Source of the DNA: a virus
DNA length: 48,863 nucleotides
Reading direction: 5' to 3' (one strand)
Virus record (IMG/VR): IMGVR_UViG_3300005541_000004
Span: 1-48,863 of that record
Shown here: one piece after another, positions 1-9,064 of the stretch
Layout: the number at the start of each line of letters is the position of its first letter
Position numbering within the stretch: the stretch's first letter is position 1
Notes under the pieces: generated by a model
The model's input: the letters and a program-made list of their open reading frames with translations, nothing else
What the model was told of the DNA's origin: nothing
Databases searched by the model: none
Position numbers and translations under genes: made by a program

Positions 1-120
1 GAATACAATTCTTATCAAGACTTCGGACACGTCCAACACGACACAGACATCGTAATGTATGACTCTGCTCAATATAACTACTGCTCTTTTGATGAACTCA
101 CTCATTTCAGCGCTCACCCA
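1..120. repeat. Terminal direct repeat, left copy
   Basis: These 120 bases are identical to 48744-48863. They lie inside the large terminase gene and keep its reading frame, so the two ends join into one circle. An exact k-mer-sized overlap is what an assembler leaves when a circular or circularly permuted molecule is linearised. A true terminal repeat inside the terminase coding region would be unusual. Confidence 0.95.
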
Positions 121-1344
121 TATCATTATATGGTTGGTTCTCGTGTTCGCCCTTCCTCCTCTTTTAATATTGCTATTGTACGGAATGGGAGCAATCCTGG
201 AGGAATTGGTCAGACTTTCGTTTATAATCGTTTCGTTCGTCCGTCTGAAGATGGACACGTAGTAATAAGAGATGTTAATACAGGACTTCTTAGAATATTT
301 ATTCCAGCGAAAGCAGAGGATAATCCATATGGAATGGAATATGATCCTCTCTACGTTAAGAAGCTTGAAATACTAAAAGCGGTATCGGAGGCCGAATACA
401 AGGCGAAGAGATATGGAGACTGGCATGCGTACAAAGGAAGCGTCTTCACATCATTTCGCCCAATGCGATTTCCAGGTGAACCAGATAACGCTTTGCATGT
501 TATCGAACCTTTTACAATTCCGGAATGGTGGCCCCGTATATTGTCTATTGACTGGGGAAAGCGAGCGATGTGTTATGCAATGTGGGGAGCCGTTTCGCCA
601 AATCATAGAGTTTATGTTTACAGAGAACATGCTTGGTATGGAAGAGATATACCATTCTGGGCTAGTGAGATCAGACAGACACATGCTCAGAATGATGAAC
701 AAATCGCATACACAGTTCTATGCGGGTCTGCTTGGCAATCAAGAGGTGGAGAATTAATAGCTGACGAGTTTCAAAAATACTCTGATCTCGTTCCTTCATC
801 GAGCGAGAATACTCCGGGAACTAGAATAGCCGGATTGCAATTAGTTCATGACTTTCTACGTTGGGAGAAAAGAGAAACTTTAAAGTCTAAAGGTGAATTC
901 TACGATTTGAAGCTCTCTCAGGAGATTTATAGAAAATACGGACCAGCAGCCGTTGAGGCATATAAGAAACAATTCTATGATGAGCCTGAAGAAGAGAACT
1001 TGCCAATATTACAAATCTTCAAAACCTGTAAAGTTTTAATAGATACAATACCGATGGCAATCTATGATGAGAAGAAAATCGAAGATATTGCTGAGTTTGA
1101 GGGAGATGATCCATTAGATTGTTTACGGTATTTCAGTAAAGCTGCTATGAAATTTATTATGGGAGAAATTGGAGAGTTGAGTTTTGCTGAGAAGAAACAA
1201 GCTGTAATCTCTGATTATAATGTAGATAATGATGTTACTAGAATGTATCGGAGGATGGAAGCGATTGAGATGCACGACGCTCACACTCTTCAAGATTGTA
1301 TTCCTGTTAGCCGTCGGAGTCGATTCGCTAGAATGAGGCATTAA
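1..1344 (+). CDS. terL: Terminase large subunit, C-terminal 447 residues (gene crosses the contig join)
   Basis: This is the ATP-driven motor and nuclease that cuts concatemeric DNA and packs it into the prohead. The frame is open from base 1 and continues the start at 48393, giving a 564-aa protein, a normal length for the family. A Walker B-like SFDELTHF (Asp148/Glu149 of the full protein) is in this part. The RNase H-like nuclease domain starts at ILSIDWGKR, whose Asp (about residue 301) is the usual first metal ligand. It ends with the acidic EGDDPLDCLRYF typical of TerL C-termini. An ATG at base 55 is internal and is not the start. The next gene follows with no gap. Confidence 0.9.
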   Translation, partial: EYNSYQDFGHVQHDTDIVMYDSAQYNYCSFDELTHFSAHPYHYMVGSRVRPSSSFNIAIVRNGSNPGGIGQTFVYNRFVRPSEDGHVVIRDVNTGLLRIFIPAKAEDNPYGMEYDPLYVKKLEILKAVSEAEYKAKRYGDWHAYKGSVFTSFRPMRFPGEPDNALHVIEPFTIPEWWPRILSIDWGKRAMCYAMWGAVSPNHRVYVYREHAWYGRDIPFWASEIRQTHAQNDEQIAYTVLCGSAWQSRGGELIADEFQKYSDLVPSSSENTPGTRIAGLQLVHDFLRWEKRETLKSKGEFYDLKLSQEIYRKYGPAAVEAYKKQFYDEPEEENLPILQIFKTCKVLIDTIPMAIYDEKKIEDIAEFEGDDPLDCLRYFSKAAMKFIMGEIGELSFAEKKQAVISDYNVDNDVTRMYRRMEAIEMHDAHTLQDCIPVSRRSRFARMRH

Positions 1345-1716
1345 ATGCTTAGATTCTTATCATTCCTCTTTGGCAAACCATTCGAGCCTTGCAAGAGCTG
1401 TGAGACTCTCAAAGAGCAAATCTCTTATTACAGAGATGAAAATAAGAGATTGACAGACACTCTTCTCTCAATAGTCAAACCAAAAGAAGTTGAAGCTGCT
1501 CCGGTCGAGATTAATCCAGTTGGGCAGAGTTCGGCATTATTTAGTAGGAGACGAGCGGCATTAGAGGCTAAGGATAGAGAGGAAGCCGCAATCATCGCTC
1601 GCAGACAGCATATTGCTTTGCCTGATAATCCTAGAATGACTGGTAAGATTACTAATATTACAACTGTAGACGAACTAGAGAAAGAACTTGGAATCGACGA
1701 GAAGGAGGCTAACTGA
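1345..1716 (+). CDS. Hypothetical protein with N-terminal CxxC and coiled coil
   Basis: This 123-aa protein starts immediately after the terminase stop. The N-terminus is hydrophobic (MLRFLSFLFG), followed by CKSCETLKEQ and a heptad-like charged stretch to about residue 45. The remainder is charged and Ala/Arg-rich. Small proteins with a Cys-x-x-Cys leader followed by a coiled coil are often found next to terminase or portal genes in phages of this kind. The function is unknown; a head-assembly accessory role is a guess from position. Its last base overlaps the next start. Confidence 0.7.
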   Translation: MLRFLSFLFGKPFEPCKSCETLKEQISYYRDENKRLTDTLLSIVKPKEVEAAPVEINPVGQSSALFSRRRAALEAKDREEAAIIARRQHIALPDNPRMTGKITNITTVDELEKELGIDEKEAN

Positions 1717-1952
1717 TGGCAGGCAATGCAGCTCCGGCTACTGTTACGATTACTGCACCAATAGGACCAGGAGGTACTGTTACAGCATCGAAGTTCACAG
1801 ATGTACAGGATATTGAAGTAGATTTCTTTCATAACTTGATTAAGATTATGAGGCAGGGCTCTGGCTCAACTCAAGTCTATGCTTATGATCCAATTAATAC
1901 TGTTACTTGGACGATTAGTGCTGGTGTAACGGCTATTATAATCTCAACGTAA
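1716..1952 (+). CDS. Small beta-rich protein, paralogue A
   Basis: This 78-aa protein overlaps the preceding stop (TGATG). It is rich in Thr, Val and Ile and looks all-beta. It shares length and pattern with the next gene: a TVTIT-like first strand, a Phe-x-x-Val step, an acidic Asp-Phe/Tyr turn, then a strand ending near TVTWTIS. The two are probably diverged tandem duplicates. Position between terminase and portal suggests a small virion or assembly protein; no specific function is recognised. Confidence 0.65.
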   Translation: MAGNAAPATVTITAPIGPGGTVTASKFTDVQDIEVDFFHNLIKIMRQGSGSTQVYAYDPINTVTWTISAGVTAIIIST

Positions 1953-1956
1953 AGAG

Positions 1957-2190
1957 ATGGCAAATCAACCTCTAATTATAGCTACAGTCAAGATTACTGC
2001 TACAGATATAAATGGTAATAGAACAACTAAACAATTCAATTCAGTTTATGGAGTGAACTTTGATTACAATAAGGGAATGGTAGCAATCATTGATGCTACA
2101 GGAGAATTCTATTTTTCTCTAAGCGTAGTAACTCAATTTACTAATATTATATCTGGTGTTCCAAATTTCCATACTATAACGATTCTTTAA
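1957..2190 (+). CDS. Small beta-rich protein, paralogue B
   Basis: This 77-aa protein starts four bases after paralogue A, with an AAAGAG-type ribosome site over the junction. The alternating hydrophobic pattern (ATVKITATD, then F-x-x-V-x-G-V-x-F-D-Y, then a late strand with FTNIIS) matches paralogue A closely enough to suggest duplication. The function is unknown. The pair may be minor capsid decorations or assembly factors. Confidence 0.65.
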   Translation: MANQPLIIATVKITATDINGNRTTKQFNSVYGVNFDYNKGMVAIIDATGEFYFSLSVVTQFTNIISGVPNFHTITIL

Positions 2191-2191
2191 T

Positions 2192-2515
2192 ATGTCTGCA
2201 TGGGAATCGTCCTCACTAGCCGCTAGCGACGGTCTAACTAGGCATAGTAGCGGCTTATTGAAAAATACTAAGCTAAGACTATCTAAGCAGCATATCATGT
2301 CTAATAAGATGTTTGGTTCTAAAATGGGAAAACACGGTAAGGATTTTAAGATTGGAAAGATGTTCAAAAAGAAAGGTAAAGGAATTATGAAAGGTTCGAC
2401 TACTGCTGAGCCACATAAAGGTATTGGACCATCTGTAGAAGAATTCGATGATATGATGGGAAATGCTTCTAAGAGTCTAAAGAAAAAAGGCTTTAGCAGG
2501 AAAATGTTTGGATAA
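2192..2515 (+). CDS. Basic Lys/Gly-rich small protein
   Basis: This is a 107-aa protein with many Lys, Gly and Met residues in its middle (KMFKKKGKGIMKG, residues about 58-70). A second possible start at 2297 (ATGTCTAATAAG) would give a 72-aa product made only of the basic part; the first 35 residues look less conserved in style. The strongly basic character would fit nucleic-acid contact or virion packing. A GIGPS motif near residue 78 recurs in the 53-aa protein at 2688, hinting at a shared short element. Confidence 0.55.
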   Translation: MSAWESSSLAASDGLTRHSSGLLKNTKLRLSKQHIMSNKMFGSKMGKHGKDFKIGKMFKKKGKGIMKGSTTAEPHKGIGPSVEEFDDMMGNASKSLKKKGFSRKMFG

Positions 2516-2546
2516 TGTCATTCCGCGGCGGAGTACGACGTATGGA

Positions 2547-2687
2547 ATGTCTAGAGCTGAGTTAGCTATTTATGAAGCTATGAGGATTATAGAAGAGATG
2601 AGAGCTGATAAGAGGCTAACTGAAGCTCTTGATCTATTAGAGCAGGCTAGAGAGAAAGTTGCTGATTTTATAGATGGAGTAGATTAA
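2547..2687 (+). CDS. 46-aa helical hypothetical protein
   Basis: The frame starts ATGTCTAGAGCTGAG and ends in TAA directly before the TTG start of the next gene. It is highly charged and helical, with a regular Glu/Ala/Leu pattern (EALDLLEQAREKVADF). The 31 bases before it hold a 16-codon frame from 2516 that stops early. No family is recognised. Its tight fit between neighbours supports it as a real gene. Confidence 0.55.
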   Translation: MSRAELAIYEAMRIIEEMRADKRLTEALDLLEQAREKVADFIDGVD

Positions 2688-2849
2688 TTGCCTGCCGTTA
2701 GTGGCAAACAATATAGATTCATGGCAATGGTGTCGCACGGCGGGAAGCCGCAAGGTGGTATTGGACCGAGTAAAGAAGTAGCTGAGGAATTCGTGCATAA
2801 GACTCCGGCTAAGAAAAGATCTATCTGGTCTAAGAAAAAGAAAAGATAA
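2688..2849 (+). CDS. Small conserved phage protein (PAVSGKQ type)
   Basis: This is a 53-aa frame with TTG as start, placed immediately after the TAA at 2687. It opens PAVSGKQYRFM, the signature of a widespread small phage protein family (PAVSkkQ...), often found near head genes. The middle carries a Gly-rich GGKPQGGIGPSKEVAEEF and the end is very basic (KKKKR). No ATG exists upstream in frame. Its stop forms a TAATG junction with the portal start. The molecular role is unknown. Confidence 0.65.
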   Translation: MPAVSGKQYRFMAMVSHGGKPQGGIGPSKEVAEEFVHKTPAKKRSIWSKKKKR

Positions 2850-5266
2850 TGTTTCCTCCTAATCAGCCTCCTACACAGCAAATGCCGCCTCCAGCGGAGA
2901 AGAAGAAGAGAGAACCATCTAAAGAAGAGTTTGAAGAGATTTCTTCTCTATTGAAGACAGTAGCTGACCATTTTGATAAAGAAGACCGTCAAACTAGAGA
3001 AAGACAAATAAGATTTTGGCGGAGATTGAAATTATACTGGGCTAGTTTTTCCCAGATTTACTGGTCGGAGAAGGCTCACGATTATAGGACTTTTGATAGG
3101 GGAGATTATGATGATAGCGGCGACCAGCTATATTACGATAAGCCAGTCAATGTTTTTAAGGCATTTTTAGAGACTATTATTGCCGCACTCAGCATTCAAA
3201 TTCCTGCGATAAGCTGCGTTCCAGATGATGCCGATAATCCACTAGATGTCTCAACGGCTAAAGCCGGAGACAAGATAGCTGAACTCATTTATAAACATAA
3301 TGATGTAATGTTCTTGTGGCTTCATGCTCTACAAATATTCTGTACAGAAGGGCTAATCGCTTGTTATAATCATGTCGAATCTGATGAAGAATATGGAACA
3401 TATGCAAAGCCTAAATATCAAGATGAAGAAGTTGATTCGTATGTTTGTCCCGCCTGCGGCGCCCGTGTGCCAGATGAGATGTTCGATCCTGGAGATGATG
3501 ATAATGAACCTCTCTGCATGGAATGTGAAGCAAAATTAGACCCGCAACAACAGAAAGTTAAGATAAAGATTCCTAGATTAATTGGAACAACAGATGAGCC
3601 TAAATCTAGAGTTTGTTTAACTGTAGTCGGAGGCTTGTACGTTAAAATAGCGAATTATGCTAAATGCCAGGCTGATACGCCTTATTTGATTTACAGCTAC
3701 GAAACTCATTATGCGAATGCTTTAGAGTGTTATCCTAATCTAAGAGAAGAAATACCACATGGAGGTTGGACTACTGTTGGAGTGAATGACCCGTATGAAC
3801 AATATGGAAGACTCAACACTCAATACCGTGGTGAATTTCCGGAAGAGAATGTAACAGTCAAACATTCATGGCTGCGTCCCGCCTCGTTCAACGTATTAAA
3901 TGATGAAGATTATAAGAAGTTAAAAAAGAAATTTCCTAAAGGTGCTAAGATTACATTAGTCAATGATATTCCAGCAGAGTATAAGAGTGAGTGTTTAGAT
4001 GACCATTGGACTCTCACTCAAAATCCAATGTCGGATTTTCTTAATCATGATCCGCTTGGAGAACTTCTTACAAATATACAAGATATTGTAAATGATTTGA
4101 TTTCATTGACGTTGCAGACAATTGAACATGGAATTGCACAGACATTTGCCGATCCTGGAGTTGTGAACTTTGCTGCTCAGAAGCAAATTGAAGCAATGCC
4201 GGGAACCATTACTCCAACAAAAGCAGTCGCCGGCTCAAGAAACATCAAAGACGGCTTTTATACATCTCAGCTCGCGTCGTTGTCTCCCGAAGTAATGAAC
4301 TTTTATAAGATTATTCAGGAGCTGGGACAGTTTGTTTCTGGTGCTCTTCCATCAATATTTGGAGGAAATCAGGCAGCGGGAAGTTCGCGAACAGCATCAG
4401 AATACGCAATGTCTAAAGGAATGGCATTGCAGAGACTCCAGACTCCTTGGAGAATGATGAATATATGGTGGAAGAAGATTTTTGGTAAATCTATTCCAAT
4501 GTATATGAAATCTATGGTTGATGATGAGAGAATCGTTGAGAAGACTGAACAGGGAGATTTTATTAATGTTTATATTAGAAAGGCTGAACTCGATGGAAAG
4601 ATTGGTTCGATTGAATTAGAGAGTGATGACAAGCTCCCTGTGAGCGACGAGCAGCAAGCTGATATGATTATGCAATTATTTCAAATAAATAGTAGTTTAA
4701 TTACTGGAGCTTTGATGGACCCAGAGAATTTGCCAAGTATTGCTAAAGTAATTAAGATTCCTACATTTAGAATCCCTGGTGAAGATGATAGAGAGAAACA
4801 GAATGAAGAGATTGTTGAATTGGTTAATGGCTCTCCGATTCCTCCAGATCCTCAAGCAATTCAAGCTTTCCAATCTCAGCAGGCACAGTCGCAACAGACT
4901 AGCCAACCTTTACAAGCGGCACCTCCTCAAGAACAACCATCAGTGCAAATAGATCCTGATGTAGACAATCATCAAGTTGAAGCTAGTGTTTGCAAATCTT
5001 GGCTAATCTCTCCGGCCGGAAGGCTAGCGAAGAGAGAGAATCCTAATGGATATAAGAATGTTCTATTACATATGAAAGCTCATATGGCAGTTGTTCAACA
5101 AGCACAACAAGCGCAACAATTGCATGATGACCAGCTTAAATTAGCTGGTGTTAAAGATAAACAGAAGTCTGATGATGGAATCTCTCCGCATGTTCAGAAT
5201 AAGAAACCTCCAGAGAAATCTGGAAAAATAACAGGAGCCGCTAATGCCAGCACCCCCGTTCAATAG
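2849..5266 (+). CDS. Portal protein with an inserted zinc ribbon
   Basis: An 805-aa protein placed between the terminase and scaffold/capsid genes is expected to form the dodecameric portal through which DNA enters. The N-terminus is Pro/Gln- and Lys-rich, then a helical portal core follows. A CPAC (residues 200-203) and a CMEC (223-226) form a likely zinc ribbon inside the wing region. Residues about 415-540 (GSSRTASEYAMSKG and the helices around it) resemble the crown/stem part of podoviral portals. The C-terminal about 150 residues are Gln-rich and low complexity. The length is at the large end for portals. The identification rests mainly on size, order and local motifs. Confidence 0.75.
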   Translation: MFPPNQPPTQQMPPPAEKKKREPSKEEFEEISSLLKTVADHFDKEDRQTRERQIRFWRRLKLYWASFSQIYWSEKAHDYRTFDRGDYDDSGDQLYYDKPVNVFKAFLETIIAALSIQIPAISCVPDDADNPLDVSTAKAGDKIAELIYKHNDVMFLWLHALQIFCTEGLIACYNHVESDEEYGTYAKPKYQDEEVDSYVCPACGARVPDEMFDPGDDDNEPLCMECEAKLDPQQQKVKIKIPRLIGTTDEPKSRVCLTVVGGLYVKIANYAKCQADTPYLIYSYETHYANALECYPNLREEIPHGGWTTVGVNDPYEQYGRLNTQYRGEFPEENVTVKHSWLRPASFNVLNDEDYKKLKKKFPKGAKITLVNDIPAEYKSECLDDHWTLTQNPMSDFLNHDPLGELLTNIQDIVNDLISLTLQTIEHGIAQTFADPGVVNFAAQKQIEAMPGTITPTKAVAGSRNIKDGFYTSQLASLSPEVMNFYKIIQELGQFVSGALPSIFGGNQAAGSSRTASEYAMSKGMALQRLQTPWRMMNIWWKKIFGKSIPMYMKSMVDDERIVEKTEQGDFINVYIRKAELDGKIGSIELESDDKLPVSDEQQADMIMQLFQINSSLITGALMDPENLPSIAKVIKIPTFRIPGEDDREKQNEEIVELVNGSPIPPDPQAIQAFQSQQAQSQQTSQPLQAAPPQEQPSVQIDPDVDNHQVEASVCKSWLISPAGRLAKRENPNGYKNVLLHMKAHMAVVQQAQQAQQLHDDQLKLAGVKDKQKSDDGISPHVQNKKPPEKSGKITGAANASTPVQ

Positions 5267-6542
5267 TCTTTTAGATAGTGGTAAGACTACAGAATCAGCG
5301 AGGCAGCCTGCTAAGTCGCAAACGGCTGATGATATCAATGACTTATTCAAAGAACTAGATAAAGATGATGTCATTCCAGAAAAGAAAGAAACTCGTAAAG
5401 AAACTAAAGAAGATAGAGAAGATAGCAAACCTATTATTGATGAAGGTGATGATGAGCTGGAACTTGTCGAGCCAGATGAAGATGTAGAAAAATTAGATTT
5501 AAGTGAGAAGTCTGATGATGAATTAGAAATAACAGCTCCTCCTAGAAAGAAGGAGATTTTAAAGGAATATCCTGAATTATTCAAGAAGTTCCCATTTCTA
5601 GAGAAGATGCTTTATAGAGATAGGCAATACAATGAATTATTTGGCTCATTCGATGATGCGAAAGAAGTTGCTGAGAAATCGGAAATCTTCAACCAATTTG
5701 AATCTCAGCTTCTTTCTGGAAATACAGAACAAATTCTGCGCGAAGTTAAAGAGACTGATGAGAAAGCATTCAAAACTATTGTAGACGACTATCTTCCAAC
5801 ACTATATAAAGTTGATAAAGAATCTTATCTACACGTCACCGGCAATCTTAATCGAAGACTCATTATGGAAATGATTCAGGAATCTAATGGTTTAGCTAAA
5901 GACGATCCTGATGCTGCTGAGAACCTAAAGCAAGCAGCTCTAATTGTTAATAGATTCGTATTCGGGACTGCTCAATTCACTGCTCCTTCGAGGCTAGTCG
6001 AGAAGAAGGATGATGCCGCTAAGGACGAAGTTGAACAAGAGAGACTCCAGTACGTAAAAGAACGATTCGAGATAGCAAGAGACGATTTACAGAGTCAAGT
6101 TGATAATACATTGCGTGCAACGATAAGTGATTATATTGATCCTCGTGGAAATATGTCAGCATATGTGAAGAAGAATGCTGTTAGTGATGCGATGAAGATT
6201 TTGAGTGAGTCAATAGCTAAAGATGGGAGTGTTGTTAAGAATCTTGATAATCTTTGGAGAGCCGCATTCGACCAGAAATTCTCTAAGAATACGTTGGATA
6301 GAATCAAATCATTCTATCTTTCAAAGGCCAAAGCTAATCTCAAAACGGCAATTCTCAAAGCTAGAGCGGAAGCTCTAAAAGATGCGAAACCTTCTCATAA
6401 TCGAGAAGAAACAGATGTTGAGGAAGAAGAATCACCTCGTCAACAAAGACGAATACCTACTGGAAGACCTGCCCAAACTAAGGGCAATAAAGATGGTCCA
6501 AAAAAAGGAGAAACTGTAACTGAATTCTTTATGAGAGACTGA
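5244..6542 (+). CDS. Probable scaffold or head-assembly protein
   Basis: This 432-aa protein lies between portal and capsid, the usual place for scaffolding proteins. The first about 110 residues are very acidic and Lys-rich without hydrophobic core. The middle and end are long amphipathic helices, and the last 50 residues are charged and disordered. This composition is typical of scaffolds, which guide capsid assembly and then leave. The start at 5244 overlaps the portal end by 23 bases. A protease domain is not visible. Confidence 0.6.
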   Translation: MPAPPFNSLLDSGKTTESARQPAKSQTADDINDLFKELDKDDVIPEKKETRKETKEDREDSKPIIDEGDDELELVEPDEDVEKLDLSEKSDDELEITAPPRKKEILKEYPELFKKFPFLEKMLYRDRQYNELFGSFDDAKEVAEKSEIFNQFESQLLSGNTEQILREVKETDEKAFKTIVDDYLPTLYKVDKESYLHVTGNLNRRLIMEMIQESNGLAKDDPDAAENLKQAALIVNRFVFGTAQFTAPSRLVEKKDDAAKDEVEQERLQYVKERFEIARDDLQSQVDNTLRATISDYIDPRGNMSAYVKKNAVSDAMKILSESIAKDGSVVKNLDNLWRAAFDQKFSKNTLDRIKSFYLSKAKANLKTAILKARAEALKDAKPSHNREETDVEEEESPRQQRRIPTGRPAQTKGNKDGPKKGETVTEFFMRD

Positions 6543-6553
6543 GGATTTAAACG

Positions 6554-7807
6554 ATGCCAGGACCAGTTGTAGAATCAGTAGTTGCTGGGACTGAACTTGA
6601 AAGAGTTCTTCCCAAAGTAACTACTGTATTTGAGTCTGACGACACATTTCTAGGTAATATTAAGAAGAGAGATGTTGAGATTGTAAGTTATAGGGAAATG
6701 CGTGCTCCGATGGAATTGAGGCCAGGAGGGCGCTTTCAATACTTTAATCCCGATGGTGGAGATTTGGGTCGAGGCGGTGGTCCAACTTGGGACAAAGCCG
6801 TTGTACGTCCAGTCTTTCTATCAGAAAATATAGAGTATACTAAATTGACACAATGGAGTACTGACGATAGACGTAAATCTGTAATAAATGCTGTAAGAAG
6901 ATTGACAGCCGGTGCGACAGTAGAAATTAAAAGACAACTAGATGCTCAGTTGCAAGGTAGTGGAACTGGGCAGGTAGGAACTATTGTTTCTGTTACGACA
7001 GTATCAGGAACAGATACATATGTAATGGATTCTGCCTTTGGTGCTAGACTAGTACGATACGATCAAGTAGTCCAGATTTATGATACGACATTAAGCATCT
7101 TTCGAGGAAAAGGTGTAGTCACACTATGGGATGTTGAGAATAAACTCGTAAGCGTTACTCCATCTATTCCAGGTGCTACTGCAACAGACGTATTAGTTGT
7201 TGATGGTATTACAAATCCAACAGCACTTCCCGGCTTGTTTGGAGTATTGTATCACCATTCTAATGCTAGTACTGGTACTTGGCTAGGATATGATAGAGCA
7301 ACTACACCAGAAATTAGGTCTAATGGAGTCAATGGCGGCAACTCCGCTCTGACACTTCCATTGCCTCGACTAGCGATTAATAAGATTGGTAATAGGGTAG
7401 GAATTGACAATAACTTCGATCCTGTTGCTCGGACACATCCTTGTCAAGCACAGGCTTACGAAGAAATTGGTCAGCTAATCTCTATTATCCATAAGCAACC
7501 TAAAGATGAGTCACTTAATCTATACTTTGGTGATAATATGCAGCTTGCCGGAGCGCCCATCAAGCAGCACTTTAATTGGAATAAGACTAGAATTGATTTT
7601 ATTGTTTCTAGCATCTGGGGCAGAGCAGAGATATTGCCAATTGGCTTCTATACAAGTGATGGTAGAAGGATATTTGAGTTGAGGGGCGCATCTGGCGGCG
7701 TAGCCGCTGCTGATATATTCTATATGGTTGTTGGATTCCAGACATTCCTGTTGAATCCAGCCGCAACCGCATATATTTCTAACCTCGCCATTCCATCTGG
7801 GTACTGA
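6554..7807 (+). CDS. Major capsid protein
   Basis: This 417-aa protein follows the scaffold-like gene after 11 bases with a GAGGATTTAAACG leader. The N-terminal third has a capsid-like N-arm and E-loop region (RPGGRFQYFNPDGGDLGRGGG, residues about 55-75). Next comes a region about TVEIKRQLDAQLQGSG similar in pattern to the spine helix and following Gly loop of N4 gp56-type HK97-fold capsid proteins. Length, position and composition fit a major capsid protein. The exact family is not certain from reading alone. Confidence 0.72.
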   Translation: MPGPVVESVVAGTELERVLPKVTTVFESDDTFLGNIKKRDVEIVSYREMRAPMELRPGGRFQYFNPDGGDLGRGGGPTWDKAVVRPVFLSENIEYTKLTQWSTDDRRKSVINAVRRLTAGATVEIKRQLDAQLQGSGTGQVGTIVSVTTVSGTDTYVMDSAFGARLVRYDQVVQIYDTTLSIFRGKGVVTLWDVENKLVSVTPSIPGATATDVLVVDGITNPTALPGLFGVLYHHSNASTGTWLGYDRATTPEIRSNGVNGGNSALTLPLPRLAINKIGNRVGIDNNFDPVARTHPCQAQAYEEIGQLISIIHKQPKDESLNLYFGDNMQLAGAPIKQHFNWNKTRIDFIVSSIWGRAEILPIGFYTSDGRRIFELRGASGGVAAADIFYMVVGFQTFLLNPAATAYISNLAIPSGY

Positions 7808-7808
7808 T

Positions 7809-8117
7809 ATGAGTGATTTACAATTTCAACAGTTGAGCACAGTACAGGACATTGCACAGCCTGTTCCGCCAACTATTGCATCTGCTACTACGATTAGTCC
7901 AACTACTAGATTGACATTCATTACTGGTACTGTTGCGATACAGACGATTAATCCTTTTACAACTGGATACCATGAGATTGTTTTGATTTTCACTAGTGGT
8001 GCTCCAGCCGCATTCAGTGTTGCTGGTAATATTAAGACTGCTGCATTGCCAGTACAGAATATTCCAGTAGTCTTGTATTGGGATCCGACTACTCAATTAT
8101 GGTGGCCGGCTGTTTAA
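7809..8117 (+). CDS. Small virion protein, fibre/decoration-like beta domain
   Basis: This 102-aa protein begins one base after the capsid stop. It is all-beta in pattern and ends with NIPVVLYWDPTTQLWWPAV. The same style of ending (a short strand, then Trp near the C-terminus) closes many phage fibre and capsid-decoration domains and is seen again at the end of the 519-aa fibre at 16378. A capsid decoration or head-fibre role is inferred from position. Confidence 0.6.
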   Translation: MSDLQFQQLSTVQDIAQPVPPTIASATTISPTTRLTFITGTVAIQTINPFTTGYHEIVLIFTSGAPAAFSVAGNIKTAALPVQNIPVVLYWDPTTQLWWPAV

Positions 8118-8125
8118 TGGTTAGT

Positions 8126-8196
8126 GCTCCGCAAGATAATTCTGTCTTGCGGAGCAAGTTCTCTGTCTCGCTTGCGAGATTGGCCTAAATCTAGGC
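8126..8196 (+). other. Three successive hairpins in the gap upstream of 8210
   Basis: The 92-bp gap holds three stems in a row. The first is GCTCCGCAAGA paired with TCTTGCGGAGC (8126-8155, 8-base loop). The second is TCTCG with loop CTTG and CGAGA (8166-8179). The third is GCCTA with loop AATC and TAGGC (8183-8196). No U-tract follows, so a simple intrinsic terminator is unlikely. They may limit read-through, stabilise the capsid message, or be an RNA element. The next gene starts 13 bases after the third stem. Confidence 0.6.
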
Positions 8197-8209
8197 TGGA
8201 GAAAATAAG

Positions 8210-8830
8210 ATGCCGACAGTCAATCAAGAAGTTAGTGTTTCAGCATGGACCCCAATTAACATCTTTGCGATGATAAAGGCGTTAGTTAATAATGGGTGTC
8301 CAATTGTTACAATAAATGGTATTCAATTTCCAATAACTAATGGTGTTAATGGAACATTTGTAGGCCAAGCCGGTAAGGGTTCATTACTAATAGACTATGC
8401 AAATGGTCTATTGTATATGAATACTGGTACGATATTTAGTCCAACTTGGACACTAGTTCTAGAATCTGGTGGTCCCGGTGGAGCTACAACTCAAACTCTG
8501 CCATATCTTCCTACTCCACTAACAACAAATGGAGCTATTAATCCGGCTGTTACAGCTACTTATGTGATTACTAAAGTTGGAGCCTTGATGGATACGCTAG
8601 CGGCTCCTGTTCCTGGAAGTCTAGCATCTGGGGGACAGGATGGAACAAATATTATTATTTCTTCTGCGACTGCATATGAGCATATTATCTCTGCTGTTGG
8701 ATTGCTTATGACTGGTACTATTGCTATGAATTATATTACATTCCCTCCATATGCTGGCGGTGAGGTAGATTTGATGGCATTCAATGGTAAATGGATAGTT
8801 CTCAACGCTCAAGCAGTGAGCTTCCAGTAA
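8210..8830 (+). CDS. Virion structural protein, head-fibre/decoration type
   Basis: This 206-aa protein starts after a GGAGAAAATAAG ribosome site. It is Gly/Thr/Ala-rich and beta-structured. Residues about 112-206 include ASGGQDGTNIIISSATAYEH and end in FNGKWIVLNAQAVSFQ. This is the arrangement of a trimeric fibre knob or capsid-decoration domain, where a final Trp-containing strand closes the fold. No enzymatic motif is seen. Its stop overlaps the next start (TAATG). Confidence 0.55.
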   Translation: MPTVNQEVSVSAWTPINIFAMIKALVNNGCPIVTINGIQFPITNGVNGTFVGQAGKGSLLIDYANGLLYMNTGTIFSPTWTLVLESGGPGGATTQTLPYLPTPLTTNGAINPAVTATYVITKVGALMDTLAAPVPGSLASGGQDGTNIIISSATAYEHIISAVGLLMTGTIAMNYITFPPYAGGEVDLMAFNGKWIVLNAQAVSFQ

Positions 8831-9054
8831 TGTCAATGAATCTTTCGTCTCCAGCTATTCCATCTATAGGTGCTGCTACTATTGTTGCTACTATGGCTAT
8901 AGTTACTATTAAATGTCCTTGTAAAGAGATAATCATGGGTCAAATGGGAGCTTGTTTAACCTGTATTAATTGTAAAAGAGTATGGTATGTAGAAGCTAAA
9001 TCTCAAATTAAAATCAGTGAAGCTATGATTGATTTGACTGCTGCTAACTCATAA
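8830..9054 (+). CDS. Small Cys-rich (zinc-binding) protein
   Basis: This 74-aa protein is taken from the ATG in the TAATG junction; the frame is open 39 bases further upstream inside the previous gene, but that would leave no ribosome site. It carries CPCKE at about residues 29-33 and CLTCINCKRVWY at about 42-53, a plausible zinc ribbon. The function is unknown. Cys pairs of this kind recur in several proteins of this phage (portal, 247-aa protein, leftward operon). Confidence 0.6.
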   Translation: MSMNLSSPAIPSIGAATIVATMAIVTIKCPCKEIIMGQMGACLTCINCKRVWYVEAKSQIKISEAMIDLTAANS

Positions 9055-9064
9055 AGAAGGCGTG

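Noticed and set aside
1-120. True terminal redundancy of a linear genome
   Set aside because: The repeat is exact, k-mer sized, and lies inside the terminase gene in frame, which fits assembly of a circular permuted molecule better.
1428-1832. Long antisense frames opposite structural genes
   Set aside because: They mirror Ser-, Leu- and Ile-rich translations of real genes on the other strand and have no ribosome sites.
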